Below, in pieces: positions 9,239 through 18,959 of a stretch of DNA of 64,000 nucleotides. Every line of letters starts with the position of its first letter. Within the stretch, counting starts at the first letter, position 1. The stretch lies in NCBI RefSeq assembly GCF_000582685.1, contig NZ_KK073768.1:4949246-5013245 (forward strand). The letters are read 5' to 3'. The notes below the pieces were generated by a model. It had not been told where the DNA came from and searched no databases. It saw nothing but the letters and a program-made list of their open reading frames with translations. The position numbers were made by a program, and so were the translations under genes. Source of the DNA: [Scytonema hofmanni] UTEX 2349. Lineage in GTDB: Bacteria; Cyanobacteriota; Cyanobacteriia; Cyanobacteriales; Nostocaceae.

Positions 9239-12200
9239 ATGACATCACAATTAACACATGCAAGCAAACAAAGCCAAAATCAGCATTCTCTACTAAGGCT
9301 AATTCGGGCGATCGCACTTTCCAAAAATCAATTTGCCCTGATTTTAGTTAGGTGTAATTATATGCAATTACGCTCTTCAATGTTGGAGCGTCTGCGCTTT
9401 CTCACCAAAGATATCAATTTACGAGAAATTTTTCTTGAACCATCAACTACTACCTTACACACCAAAATAATATCAGAACTATTTCTCGATAATCCTATCG
9501 TTGCCACAGATTCATTACCGTCAGTTGTGATGATTTCTGGTCTAGAATCAGTCACTCACCTCGAAGACCTATTTACTAACATCAACCAAGCACGAGATAT
9601 CTACGCCACCAGTCTTCCTTTTCCATTAGTCTTATGGCTACAAGATGAAGTAGCAACATCCCTTTCTCGGTTAGCACCCGATTTTAAAAGCTGGGCGGCA
9701 ACCACCATTAAATTTGAAATGGCTGCTGACGATTTAATTACTTTGGTGCAGCAAGAAACAGAATTTATCATTGCCAAAGTTTTAGAAGCTGGTGCCGAAA
9801 AGTTTTTATCTAATGCTGATCTTAATTTAGCTCTTCATACTCAACATTGCCGCGAAATTGAGTCAGCCCGTAATGATTTGCAACGTTTATATAACGTCAC
9901 TTTAGAGCCAGAATTAGAAGCCAGTTTAGAATTCGTATTAGGGCGCGACGAATACGTCGATGATCAAATAGATAATGCTTTAATTCATTATCAAAAAAGT
10001 TTAACACTTTGGAAGCAGGCAAGGGAACAGGGGGACACGGAGGACAAGGGGGACAAGGAGGACAAGGAGGACACGGGGGACAAGGGGGACAAGGAAGAGA
10101 CCACTATTACTTCCTCATCTCCCTCATCTCCCTCATCTCCCCCCCTCCCCCCATCCGCCCAACTTGGGCAAGCGGTAGTATTATTTCATTTAGGACTGTG
10201 TTATCGCCGGATGGGAGATTTACACCCAACTCTGGGCAGAACCTACTGGCAAGATGCTTTATTGTGGTTTAAGCAATGTCTTGAGGTATTGGAAACAGCG
10301 CAAAGAAAAGACTTAGTTGCTAAGTTTATTTTGCCTGTGCTTGATATGCTACAACGCCTACAAGCTTGGGAAGAATTGCAGAAATTAGCCGAAAAGTCTC
10401 TGCGACTGCATGAAATTTATGGTACTTCGGCACAAATGGCTCAAGATTATGCTTTTTTAGCAGATGTAGCGGCTTATGAGTCTAATTGGTCACTAGCTCA
10501 TGAATTAGCAAATACAGCACTTTCTATTTCCGAAAATGCTGCCGATGTTTCCCGACAGCAGGAAAGTTGGTATCTTTTATTGCTGGCACGCACTCAGCGA
10601 CATTTGGGTGAGTGGGAGGAAGCTATCAATAATTTGGAATGGGCGAGAGTAGTTTGTGAAGTACAATATGAGCCATCGCTATATTTGCAGATTTTAGAGC
10701 AGTTGCGATCGCTCTACTTTTTTGGGCGCCACGATTACAGTGAAGCTTTTAGCCTCAAGCAAGAAAAAATTCAAATAGAGCATCAGTACGGCTTTCGCGC
10801 TTTTATCGGTCCTAGTCAATTGCAGTCACAACGCTACAGAATTAATCCAGTTTTGGAGCCGCAAAAAAGACCGTTTATTCCTGAGGGACTTGCCCAGGAA
10901 ATTGCCGCTTCTGGAAGGCAGCAAGATATCAATCGCTTGATTGAAAAAATTACCCGTGCTGACTGCAAACTTACAGTAATTCATGGACCTTCAGGTGTTG
11001 GTAAAAGTTCACTTCTCAAAGCTGGTTTAGTACCAGTTTTAAAGGAAAAAATAATTGGCGAGCGCAGACCTTTGCCAATTGTTTTATCTGTTTATACTGA
11101 TTGGATTACAGCTTTAATACGTAGTATTAATCAGGTATTAACGCAAAATGAAAATTCCATAATCGAAGAAAATTCTTCCAGCATACTGCTAGAAAAAGTT
11201 CGCTTCTTAGCCGAACGGAATCATCTAGTAGTTATTATATTCGATCAACTGGAAGAATTGTTTTTTCTTAATAAGAATTCCGCAGAAATAAGAGAATTCT
11301 ATAATTTTTTTAGTGGATGTTTAAATATATCTTTTGTAAAGATAATTATTTCTTTACGAGAAGACTATTTACATTATTTATTAGAATTTGAACGTTTGAG
11401 CCAACAAAAGAAACAAGGTAGGTTATACGATTTGGGAATAATTAATAAAAATATTCTCGATAAGAATATTCGTTACTACTTAGGAAACTTCTCTAGCCAA
11501 GATGCAATCAGTATTATCCACAGTTTGACTAAACGTTCACATTATGAATTGAGCGATGAATTAATTCAGCAACTAGTCAAAGATTTAGCAGGGGAACTGG
11601 ACGAAGTACATCCAATCGAATTACAAATAGTCGGCGCTCAACTTCAAGCAGAAAATATTACCACACTTGAACAATACAAGCTTTGTGGCGGGTCGAAAAA
11701 ACTAGTGCAGCGATGGCTTGAGGAAGTAATTAAAGATTGTGGTCGAGAAAACGAACAACTAAGTTGGAAATTATTGTTTGAGTTAACTGATGAAAAAGGC
11801 ACAAGACCATTCAAAACAAAAGCTGATTTGGTGACTGCTTTGGTAATAGGAGACAACGAATTATCTCTAAAATACAATGAAGAGGAATTTTTTGTAGAGA
11901 TAGAAGAAGACGATAAAGACAATATAAAAGAAGAAATTACGCCAATAAGTGTCTCGACTCTGGAATTGATTTTAGAGATTTTGGTGGGTTCAGGCTTAGT
12001 ATTGCGAGTATGGGAAGAATCAGGCGATCGCTACCAGCTAGTTCACGATTATTTAGTTGAACCAATTCGCCAAAAAACCGATTATGGAATGGTAGCCGAA
12101 CTAGAAAAAGTTCGCTTTGAAAAAACTAGAGCAGAAGTAGCCCAAAAACTCTCTCAAGACCAATTAAATTTAGTTTTGCATCGACGACTGCGAGAAGCAC

Positions 12201-14398
12201 GCATAGCAGGCTTATCGCTCTTCATCATGCTAGGCACAATTGCAACATTATGGTGGCAAGCAGACTCACAAAAAAGAGCCGCAGTACTTCAAACTTTACG
12301 AGCCGAACGCAGCGAAAACAACTTTAAAATTAGTGCCCTGACTGCTACTAGTGAAGCGCTATTTGCCTCAAATAAAGAGTTTGATGCCCTTTTAGAAAGT
12401 TTGCGGGCTTGGCGACGACTCAAACAGTCAGATAAAATCCAACCAGATACTCGGATGCGGGTAGTGACAGCACTCCAGCAGGCAGTTTATGGAGTAACCG
12501 AGGTAAACCGCTTGGAAGGGCATGGTGATATTGTGTGGGGTATAACTTTCAGCCCCGATGGTCAGTTACTAGCATCAGGTAGCCGCGACAAAACAGTCAA
12601 ACTGTGGCATCCTGACGGCTCCTTATTCCAAACCCTTAAAGGTCATAGCGATGCTGTTAGCAGCATTAGTTTCAGCCCCGATGGTCAAACTCTCGCTTCC
12701 ACCAGCATTGACAAAACAGTGCTTCTTTGGCACAGAAACCCTACCAATGGCGAATTTGACCCCCAACCATACAAAACCTTAAAAGGACATGGTGACTGGG
12801 TTTACAGCGTTAATTTCAGTCCTGACGGTGAGTTGTTAGCTACTGGCAGTAAAGACGCAACCATTAAACTTTGGCGGCGCGACGGTAGTTTAGTAAAAAT
12901 ACTCAGGGGACATAAAGTAGCAGTTAATTGGGTAACTTTCAGTCCCGATGGTCAGTTCATCGCTTCGGCAAGTGACGACAAAACAGTGAAAATCTGGCGC
13001 CGAGACGGTAGTTTAGTCACAACTTTGTTAGGACATGAAAAGGGAGTGACTGTAGTCAATTTCAGCCCCGACGGTCAACTATTAGCATCAGCAGGTCGAG
13101 ATAAAAAAGTGATGCTTTGGCGACGTGACAAGAGTACTCAAGATGTCCTCAAGTTTCATCCTTATAGAATTTTACGGCAGCATACAAGTACAGTTTGGAG
13201 CCTCAATTTCAGTTCCAATGGTCAACAGCTAGCTTCAGGAAGTGATGACAATACCATCAACCTTTGGAGTGTTAGCGGTACGTTACTCAAAACCTTGAAG
13301 GGACATAGCGATGCGATCGCCGGTGTCGCTTTCAGCCCAGATAACAAAATTTTGGCATCAGCAAGTTATGACAAAAGCGTGAAATTATGGAGCTTAAATC
13401 CTCCCAGACTGCCCATCCTGACTGGACATAAGGATCGCGTTTTGAGCGTTGCTTGGAGTGCCGATGGCAAAATGTTAGCTTCAGGCAGCCGCGATCGCAC
13501 TGTAAAACTCTGGCAACGAGAAATTACTAATAAAGGCGTTGTCACTCAACTTTATAAAACTCTCTTGGGACATACTGATAAAGTTAGTAGTGTCAGTTTT
13601 GACCCAACAGGTCAAGTACTAGCATCAGCAAGCTATGACAAAACTGTGAAGCTTTGGCAGCGCGATGGCTCCTTACTTCATACTCTCCAAGGGCATAGTA
13701 ATAGTGTGATGAGCGTCAGTTTCAGTCCCGATGGTCAGTTACTAGCATCAGCTTCTAAAGATAAGACAATTAAACTTTGGAATCATGAGGGGAGTTTGCT
13801 AAAAACCTTGAAAGGACATCAGGGCTGGGTAAATAGCGTGAATTTCAGTCCTGATGGTCAAGTTATAGCCTCTGCCAGTGATGACCAAACAGTCAAACTT
13901 TGGCGTCGGGATGGTACTTTGTTAAAAAGTTTTTTACCCCATGAAAGTTGGGTTTTAGGTGTGAGTTTTAGCCCTACCGATCGCCTGCTAGCTTCTGCCA
14001 GTTGGGATAACACAGTTAAGCTGTGGCGCCGGGATGGCACCTTGTTGAAAACCTTGTTAAAGGGGTACAGCGATAGTGTTAACGCTGTCACTTTTAGTCC
14101 CAACGGTGAACTTCTAGCCTCTGCTAGTTGGGACAGCACTGTCAAACTCTGGAGTCATGAAGGCAAATTGATCAAAACCCTCAACGGACATCAAGGTCCA
14201 GTATTAAGTGTCAGCTTTAGCCCCGATGGTCAAACACTCGCATCGGCTAGTGGTGACAACATGATAATTTTGTGGAATTTAGATTTAGACGACCTGCTGC
14301 TTCGTGGTTGTAGCTGGATGAGTGATTACCTCAAGCATAACCACAATGTTGAAGAGCGCGATCGCCATATGTGTGATGATATTACCCTAAAGCGCTAA
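9239..14398 (+). CDS. Giant TPR / STAND NTPase / 14-WD40 protein
   Basis: A 1719-residue multidomain protein. Residues 1-225 form a domain resembling an ATPase fold without a visible P-loop. Residues 230-530 are TPR-like helices, interrupted by a low-complexity insert at about 260-303. A STAND/NACHT-type NTPase follows, with P-loop GPSGVGKSS near 583 and Walker B LVVIIFDQLEELF near 663. One membrane-like segment (LSLFIMLGTIATLWW) is near 990. Residues about 1090-1685 hold 14 WD40 repeats, enough for two seven-bladed propellers. Such proteins are signal-triggered switches in regulation, cell death or phage defence. The ligand and output are unknown, and no nuclease or protease effector is visible. 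It follows an AAA ATPase gene and may work with it. Confidence 0.85.
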   Translation: MTSQLTHASKQSQNQHSLLRLIRAIALSKNQFALILVRCNYMQLRSSMLERLRFLTKDINLREIFLEPSTTTLHTKIISELFLDNPIVATDSLPSVVMISGLESVTHLEDLFTNINQARDIYATSLPFPLVLWLQDEVATSLSRLAPDFKSWAATTIKFEMAADDLITLVQQETEFIIAKVLEAGAEKFLSNADLNLALHTQHCREIESARNDLQRLYNVTLEPELEASLEFVLGRDEYVDDQIDNALIHYQKSLTLWKQAREQGDTEDKGDKEDKEDTGDKGDKEETTITSSSPSSPSSPPLPPSAQLGQAVVLFHLGLCYRRMGDLHPTLGRTYWQDALLWFKQCLEVLETAQRKDLVAKFILPVLDMLQRLQAWEELQKLAEKSLRLHEIYGTSAQMAQDYAFLADVAAYESNWSLAHELANTALSISENAADVSRQQESWYLLLLARTQRHLGEWEEAINNLEWARVVCEVQYEPSLYLQILEQLRSLYFFGRHDYSEAFSLKQEKIQIEHQYGFRAFIGPSQLQSQRYRINPVLEPQKRPFIPEGLAQEIAASGRQQDINRLIEKITRADCKLTVIHGPSGVGKSSLLKAGLVPVLKEKIIGERRPLPIVLSVYTDWITALIRSINQVLTQNENSIIEENSSSILLEKVRFLAERNHLVVIIFDQLEELFFLNKNSAEIREFYNFFSGCLNISFVKIIISLREDYLHYLLEFERLSQQKKQGRLYDLGIINKNILDKNIRYYLGNFSSQDAISIIHSLTKRSHYELSDELIQQLVKDLAGELDEVHPIELQIVGAQLQAENITTLEQYKLCGGSKKLVQRWLEEVIKDCGRENEQLSWKLLFELTDEKGTRPFKTKADLVTALVIGDNELSLKYNEEEFFVEIEEDDKDNIKEEITPISVSTLELILEILVGSGLVLRVWEESGDRYQLVHDYLVEPIRQKTDYGMVAELEKVRFEKTRAEVAQKLSQDQLNLVLHRRLREARIAGLSLFIMLGTIATLWWQADSQKRAAVLQTLRAERSENNFKISALTATSEALFASNKEFDALLESLRAWRRLKQSDKIQPDTRMRVVTALQQAVYGVTEVNRLEGHGDIVWGITFSPDGQLLASGSRDKTVKLWHPDGSLFQTLKGHSDAVSSISFSPDGQTLASTSIDKTVLLWHRNPTNGEFDPQPYKTLKGHGDWVYSVNFSPDGELLATGSKDATIKLWRRDGSLVKILRGHKVAVNWVTFSPDGQFIASASDDKTVKIWRRDGSLVTTLLGHEKGVTVVNFSPDGQLLASAGRDKKVMLWRRDKSTQDVLKFHPYRILRQHTSTVWSLNFSSNGQQLASGSDDNTINLWSVSGTLLKTLKGHSDAIAGVAFSPDNKILASASYDKSVKLWSLNPPRLPILTGHKDRVLSVAWSADGKMLASGSRDRTVKLWQREITNKGVVTQLYKTLLGHTDKVSSVSFDPTGQVLASASYDKTVKLWQRDGSLLHTLQGHSNSVMSVSFSPDGQLLASASKDKTIKLWNHEGSLLKTLKGHQGWVNSVNFSPDGQVIASASDDQTVKLWRRDGTLLKSFLPHESWVLGVSFSPTDRLLASASWDNTVKLWRRDGTLLKTLLKGYSDSVNAVTFSPNGELLASASWDSTVKLWSHEGKLIKTLNGHQGPVLSVSFSPDGQTLASASGDNMIILWNLDLDDLLLRGCSWMSDYLKHNHNVEERDRHMCDDITLKR
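10026..10143 (+). repeat. In-frame 9-nt minisatellite inside the STAND gene
   Basis: Purine-rich 9-nt units of GGRGGACAA type (about seven) are followed, after a short gap, by pyrimidine-rich units of TCTCCCTCA type (about three). Because the period is 9 nt, the reading frame is kept and the repeats encode Asp/Lys/Glu triplets and then Ser-Pro-Ser. Similar purine/pyrimidine repeats are common between genes in Nostocales; here one lies between TPR helices. Confidence 0.8.
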
Positions 14399-14399
14399 T

Positions 14400-14526
14400 T
14401 GGGCAATGGGCAATGGGCAATGGGCACGCTCGGAGTGAGAATTAAAGAAGTAAAGCAAGTGCGTGAATAAATACGATTCTTTCCATGCCCCATGCCCCAT
14501 GCCCCATGCCCCATGCCCCATGCCCA
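14400..14526. repeat. Heptamer tandem repeats in near-inverted arrangement
   Basis: About four copies of GGGCAAT (14400-14424) and about six of CATGCCC (14487-14526) are close to complementary, so the region can fold into a long hairpin. It separates two converging genes and may also end transcription. This is the short tandem repeat type known from heterocystous cyanobacteria. Confidence 0.75.
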
Positions 14527-14534
14527 TTACCCAA

Positions 14535-14876
14535 TCAAGGTTCTGATGGCTTATCTTTGAGTTCCTCGCTTTCTGAAGGAGCTTCTTGCTGCATATTTGC
14601 TATATAGGCTTGTAGCCTCATGCGCTCAATATAGGGCCATCCTCCCTCAGACTCAATGTCTTTTAGTAGTGCGTAGAGTGCCTGACGGTTATCAGGCAAA
14701 TTTTGTTGAAATACCCCATCTCGGATCTCTCGGTGTAACTGTTCTAACTGCCGTAGCAACGCCAAAAGCGCGATAATATCCCCTTGACAATTCACAGATG
14801 CATCATCTACGGCAGTTGCGATCGCTTGCAATTTAAAAGACAACTTCTCTTGTTCAACATTAATCTCGTTGTTCAT
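14535..14876 (-). CDS. Conserved hypothetical cyanobacterial protein
   Basis: A 113-residue soluble, mostly helical acidic protein starting MNNEINVEQEK. I assign no function. A leucine-rich segment (IIALLALLRQLEQLHREI) may form a coiled coil, and the C-terminus (ESEELKDKPSEP) is disordered. An upstream TTG at 14909 would add 11 residues; the ATG is preferred. It converges on the WD40 gene with the heptamer repeat between. Confidence 0.6.
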   Translation of the reverse strand: MNNEINVEQEKLSFKLQAIATAVDDASVNCQGDIIALLALLRQLEQLHREIRDGVFQQNLPDNRQALYALLKDIESEGGWPYIERMRLQAYIANMQQEAPSESEELKDKPSEP

Positions 14877-15478
14877 GCCACTGTATATCTGTTTAGGAGG
14901 TCTACTCAAATTTACCGGAGATTTTTTGCTTTCATGTGTTTGCTAGCAAACCTCAGTGTAAAAAAAGACTTATAGTTTTGGGGCTGTTGACTACCTCAGT
15001 TAGGGAAATGTATAAATTTATGTATACGAAACTCAAAGCGCGATCGCGCTTCTAGTATAAATATCTGGGAACACACGCGATCGCCGGAATGTTGTCGTTT
15101 TGCAGTTAGGCAACAAGATTATGAGCGCGATCGCTATTTTCTGACCTGAAATCAAACAGATGCGATTTTTACTTCCAAAAAATCGTATGATCTGGCTTAG
15201 TTTAATTCCATAAGACAATTGGCTGTATGTAGTGCCGACATCTACTTAACAACCAACGAATGATTGTCTACGCTATGGATGCGATCGCTATAACGAAAAA
15301 ACTGTTACTGATGGCAACCTGAAGCCTGATAATGACAAAAGGGTAAAAACGCATGATTGTAGCTGTGTGCGGTACAAATCGTCCACTGCTCCGGATGGGA
15401 CAAGAAGAATAGCCATATTTTCCTTGACCCTACCCAGTTTTACAACTGAGATATTAATTTTTGACATTGAGGTTGACC
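14877..15478. other. Intergenic region upstream of psbO
   Basis: About 600 bases that should hold the psbO promoter and that of the small minus-strand gene. It has several HIP1 palindromes (near 15040, 15077, 15125 and 15281). No further gene is credible. Confidence 0.45.
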
Positions 15479-16312
15479 ATGAGGTATCGCGCTTTAATTG
15501 TTGCATTCTTGGCTTTATGCCTGGGGCTAATAACAGCTTGTAGTGATGCTCCTCCCGCAGCTAATGGTAGGGATCTACTCACTTACGAACAAATTCGAGG
15601 CACTGGCTTGGCTAACAAATGCCCCCAATTAACAGAAACAAGCCGTGGTTCCATTCCCATTGATTCTAGCCAGTCTTACGTACTCAAAGAACTGTGTTTG
15701 GAACCGACTAATTTCTTTATCAAAGAAGAACCTGCTAACAAACGTCAAGAAGCTGAATTTATTGCAGGCAAATTGTTGACCAGATACACTTCCACCATTG
15801 AACAGGTGCAAGGTGATATAATAGTCAACCCAGATAATAGCTTGACTTTTGTGGAAAAAGATGGTTTTGACTTCCAAGCCACCACTGTACAACTACCTGG
15901 CGGTGAACGAGTACCTTTTCTGTTCACCATCAAAAACTTGGTTGCAAAATCACAACCTGGTTTGACCAGTATTAATACTTCCACAGATTTTCAAGGCGAA
16001 TTCAAAGTTCCTTCTTATCGCGGTGCTGCCTTTTTAGATCCTAAAGGTCGCGGTGTCGTCAGTGGCTATGATAATGCAGTGGCTCTTCCGGCACAAGCAG
16101 ACAAGAAAGACCTTACCCGAACTAACGTTAAGCGTGCGGAAGTTCTTAAAGGGAAAATTTCTATGTCCATTGCCAAAGTAGATAGTGCTACTGGCGAAAT
16201 TGCTGGTACATTCGAGAGCGAACAGCCATCTGATACTGATTTAGGCGCCGGCGAACCTAAAGAAGTTAAAATTCGCGGTCTGTTTTATGGTCGGGTTGAA
16301 CCGAAGGCTTAA
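15479..16312 (+). CDS. psbO: Photosystem II manganese-stabilising protein PsbO
   Basis: A 277-residue lumenal extrinsic subunit that stabilises the Mn4CaO5 cluster of photosystem II. The N-terminus is a signal peptide with the lipobox ITAC at residues 18-21, as is usual in cyanobacterial PsbO. The mature protein starts CSDAPP. The PsbO beta-barrel region includes LTYEQIRGTGLANKCPQL and the Cys pair (NKCPQL and KELCLEP) that form a disulfide. The ATG at 15479 matches the conserved start MRYRAL; the upstream TTG at 15461 adds six residues and is rejected. A terminator hairpin follows. The gene is monocistronic. Confidence 0.98.
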   Translation: MRYRALIVAFLALCLGLITACSDAPPAANGRDLLTYEQIRGTGLANKCPQLTETSRGSIPIDSSQSYVLKELCLEPTNFFIKEEPANKRQEAEFIAGKLLTRYTSTIEQVQGDIIVNPDNSLTFVEKDGFDFQATTVQLPGGERVPFLFTIKNLVAKSQPGLTSINTSTDFQGEFKVPSYRGAAFLDPKGRGVVSGYDNAVALPAQADKKDLTRTNVKRAEVLKGKISMSIAKVDSATGEIAGTFESEQPSDTDLGAGEPKEVKIRGLFYGRVEPKA

Positions 16313-16346
16313 ATAAATGGTTCTCAAATAGGAGGATGTCACGAAA

Positions 16347-16392
16347 AGAAAGTGCGTTCCGTAAGGTTGCGGTACTTTGCATCGCACTTTCT
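16347..16392 (+). terminator. Hairpin after psbO
   Basis: Ten-bp arms (AGAAAGTGCG, 16347-16356, and CGCACTTTCT, 16383-16392) lie 34 bases after the psbO stop. There is no clean T run, so it is a weak terminator or an mRNA-stabilising 3' stem. Confidence 0.55.
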
Positions 16393-16503
16393 CACCCTTT
16401 CATATTCCATCTGAGAAATGTTAGGGAACTGAGGCTTTTCCTGTGCTGATGCCGCTAGTTTTAACTTACCTGGCATCATCACAATCAATTGAAATCCATT
16501 CAT

Positions 16504-16524
16504 GGGCTACATAGCCCTTTTTTT
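16504..16524 (+). terminator. Intrinsic terminator
   Basis: A GGGCT-ACAT-AGCCC stem-loop is followed by seven T residues on the plus strand. It probably stops psbO read-through before the converging DUF4058 gene. The minus strand lacks the T run. Confidence 0.6.
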
Positions 16525-16570
16525 ATAAGTACTGAGGATTGGGAAGAAGTTTCCCCATAAAATTTCACCT

Positions 16571-17350
16571 TCAATAATTTGCCAACTTCAAGTGCATCCA
16601 CTCAATATCTGCTTTGCTAAAAGCTGGTGGTGGTGGAGTTTGGGTATAATCAATTGACAAATCATACCCCGCTTCGTCGTAGATTGCATTCATAGCCGCT
16701 TGCAAATCCAGAACTGCGTCGGGGTCAGGTTCTCGCAGGGGTACGGGAATTGTGGGAAGGGTATCTTGTAATGTCACAGACCACACGTCCATAACCCCAG
16801 ATCCTGCACGGGTAAGTGTAACCAAGTATGGCACATCTGGTAGGCGTGGGTGATTAAATGGGCGGGTTCCTCTACGCAAAAAATCTATTTCAATGAGATG
16901 GACGTTGGCATTATAGAGACGCTGGCGTTTTTTACGGTAGTCGGTGATATTCGGTTCGCGCTTATTTGCAGGTGAGAGAATTTCAATACAAGATACAAGT
17001 ACGTTGTTGGTGGTATCTCGAATTTCAACGGTGGGGACGCGAATTTCAACTGGTTGAATGACTGGAAGTGTAAGTTGTGCAGGTGTTATTGCAATATTTG
17101 ATTGGCGAGTGGCAAGTTCTGGTGTTAAGGTACGTTGTCGTATTTGCAACACTTCAACATCAGGGTAGAGGATGCCGATTTCGCTTTCAGGAGATGTATC
17201 TTCCACCACGTATATTTCTAACCGTGCTGCATATTTAGGACGCAACTGCGGTGCGAGGAAGGCGCGAACTTTAGCGGAGAGCGCGTTATGCACGTCGGGC
17301 CACAGTCCAGCTTCGAGGTATGGGTCCATGCCAGGGAAAGGGGAGGGCAT
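16571..17350 (-). CDS. DUF4058 family protein
   Basis: A 259-residue protein with the N-terminus MPSPFPGMDPYLE typical of DUF4058, a family common in cyanobacteria and often present in several copies. The fold is thought to be nuclease-like from comparison of the family (restriction-endonuclease-like regions such as CIEILSPANK), but activity is not established here. ATG start. It converges on psbO. Confidence 0.8.
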   Translation of the reverse strand: MPSPFPGMDPYLEAGLWPDVHNALSAKVRAFLAPQLRPKYAARLEIYVVEDTSPESEIGILYPDVEVLQIRQRTLTPELATRQSNIAITPAQLTLPVIQPVEIRVPTVEIRDTTNNVLVSCIEILSPANKREPNITDYRKKRQRLYNANVHLIEIDFLRRGTRPFNHPRLPDVPYLVTLTRAGSGVMDVWSVTLQDTLPTIPVPLREPDPDAVLDLQAAMNAIYDEAGYDLSIDYTQTPPPPAFSKADIEWMHLKLANY

Positions 17351-18008
17351 CGCAATTAAATGGCAACCTACGCTTTTATTCTAGAGGTTGTAGTGTTTGT
17401 TGCTTTATTCCTTTGTTGAACCGCTCATAGAAATGTAGACAAGACTACCTACAGCGCTTCCCGCTATTATGCAATACAGTTTTTCTCCTTGCCCCTCTCC
17501 TAGCATAGCTTTCAGCTTTGAGGATGTACCTCATAGCTGCCGGAAGTGCTGTAAGAGTAGACAAATTTAGATAACTACGTTTGTAATCTTAGTCCAAAGT
17601 CTTAATTGCAATAAAATGACTCGCTACTTTCGACTCCCTAAAATATTTGGACTTTGGACAAAATAGAGTTGTTCGCGTTAGTTATTTGTCCAAAATCCAA
17701 TAGTTCAATTTTGATTGAGAACTTTAAAGATGTCATGAATAACTTTTTTTAAGTTCAGTAATTTTGCTGAAAAAATTGCTCATATCTATATAAATACTTT
17801 TTCACCTCGGTTTATTTCTAGACTAAAACCGGATGATTAATAAAGAAAATTAAGTACAATTTCTGTTTGATAATTTAGTAACAAATTTTATATTTTTAGT
17901 CTAGGTACTTTTTTAAAGCTTTGGGATGACCCATAGCTAAATAAAAAATACTCAAATTCCCCTTTACTCCTCTTTTTCATTGTCTATTTGACTCATAAAA
18001 GCGGTGCT
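17351..18008. other. Intergenic region upstream of sigF
   Basis: About 650 bases, AT-rich near the end. An imperfect inverted repeat (TTGGACTTTGGACAAA near 17650 and TTTGTCCAAAATCCAA near 17686) is seen. No gene is recognised. It presumably holds the sigF promoter. Confidence 0.4.
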
Positions 18009-18785
18009 ATGCCAACCACTGTCACTTACGAACTAAAGCATGAAATTTGGCAGTTGTTGCGAGAATATCAGCAATCACCCTCGGCAACTGTTCGCAATCA
18101 ACTGGTAAAACTTAATTTTGGACTGGTGAGAAAAGAAGCTCACTACTGGATTAACCAATGTCAGGAAAACCATGAAGACTTGCTCCAGGTAGGCTGTTTA
18201 GGTTTAATTCGAGCTATTGAAAGATTTGAAATTTCCAAAGGTCATGCTTTCAGTTCCTTTGCCATTCCCTACATTCGGGGTGAAATTCAACACTACCTCC
18301 GAGACAAAGGTGTGACTGTGCGGATTCCGCGACGCTGGTTAGCGCTCCAACAGCAGTCAATCGGAGTTTCGCGTTCTTTGCGCGAAAAATACAATCGTCA
18401 GCCAACTGACTCGGAATTAGCAGCAGCGCTCTTAATTTCTGCCAGCGAATGGCAAGAAATTAAATTAGCATGGGTCAATCGCGCTCCATTGAGCCTAGAT
18501 GTGCCTGTACATGACGGAGAAGAAAATTCTACTAACTTGGGAGAATTGGTTCCAGATAACCGTTACCGCAGCTTTCAACTAGCGCAAGAAGACCAAATTC
18601 GCCTGCAACAAGCACTCTTTCAGCTAGAAAAACGCACCCGCGAAGTTTTAGAATGCGTATTTTTACAGGACTTAACACAAAAACAAGTTGCAGAACATTT
18701 AGGAATTAGTGTAGTAACAGTTTCTCGAAGAGTTAAAAAAGGTCTGGACTTATTGAAACATCTAATGACTGTGGCAGAAGATTAA
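18009..18785 (+). CDS. sigF: RNA polymerase sigma factor, SigF type (group 3)
   Basis: A 258-residue sigma-70 family protein with regions 2 to 4 but no long N-terminal region 1. Region 2 contains NHEDLLQVGCLGLIRAIERFE and the core-binding segment FSSFAIPYIRGEIQHYLRDK. Region 3 follows, and region 4 has the helix-turn-helix DLTQKQVAEHLGISVVTVSRR. This architecture and length match cyanobacterial SigF, which in Synechocystis controls pilus genes. The ATG at 18009 is preferred over the TTG at 17988. The next gene is a PilP-like lipoprotein, which fits a pilus link, but that is inference. Confidence 0.88.
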   Translation: MPTTVTYELKHEIWQLLREYQQSPSATVRNQLVKLNFGLVRKEAHYWINQCQENHEDLLQVGCLGLIRAIERFEISKGHAFSSFAIPYIRGEIQHYLRDKGVTVRIPRRWLALQQQSIGVSRSLREKYNRQPTDSELAAALLISASEWQEIKLAWVNRAPLSLDVPVHDGEENSTNLGELVPDNRYRSFQLAQEDQIRLQQALFQLEKRTREVLECVFLQDLTQKQVAEHLGISVVTVSRRVKKGLDLLKHLMTVAED

Positions 18786-18959
18786 ATTTAAATAATATCG
18801 GTAATTTTTCAACCGTATTTTCACTGTACTAGCACTATTTAAGTCCGCATTTAAACAACAAAAAAGTAGGTTATAAAAGGAACAGAATTCGCCTTTGATA
18901 TAAATTTCACAAGGTAGATTTCAATTAACAAATTTTCCTATAGCTTTTGAGAACGATTA

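Noticed and set aside
12509..14270. Long DNA tandem repeat
   Set aside because: Periodicity comes from the WD40 protein repeats, not from an independent DNA repeat.
14400..14526. CRISPR-like repeated array
   Set aside because: Continuous GGGCAAT and CATGCCC heptamers without spacers.
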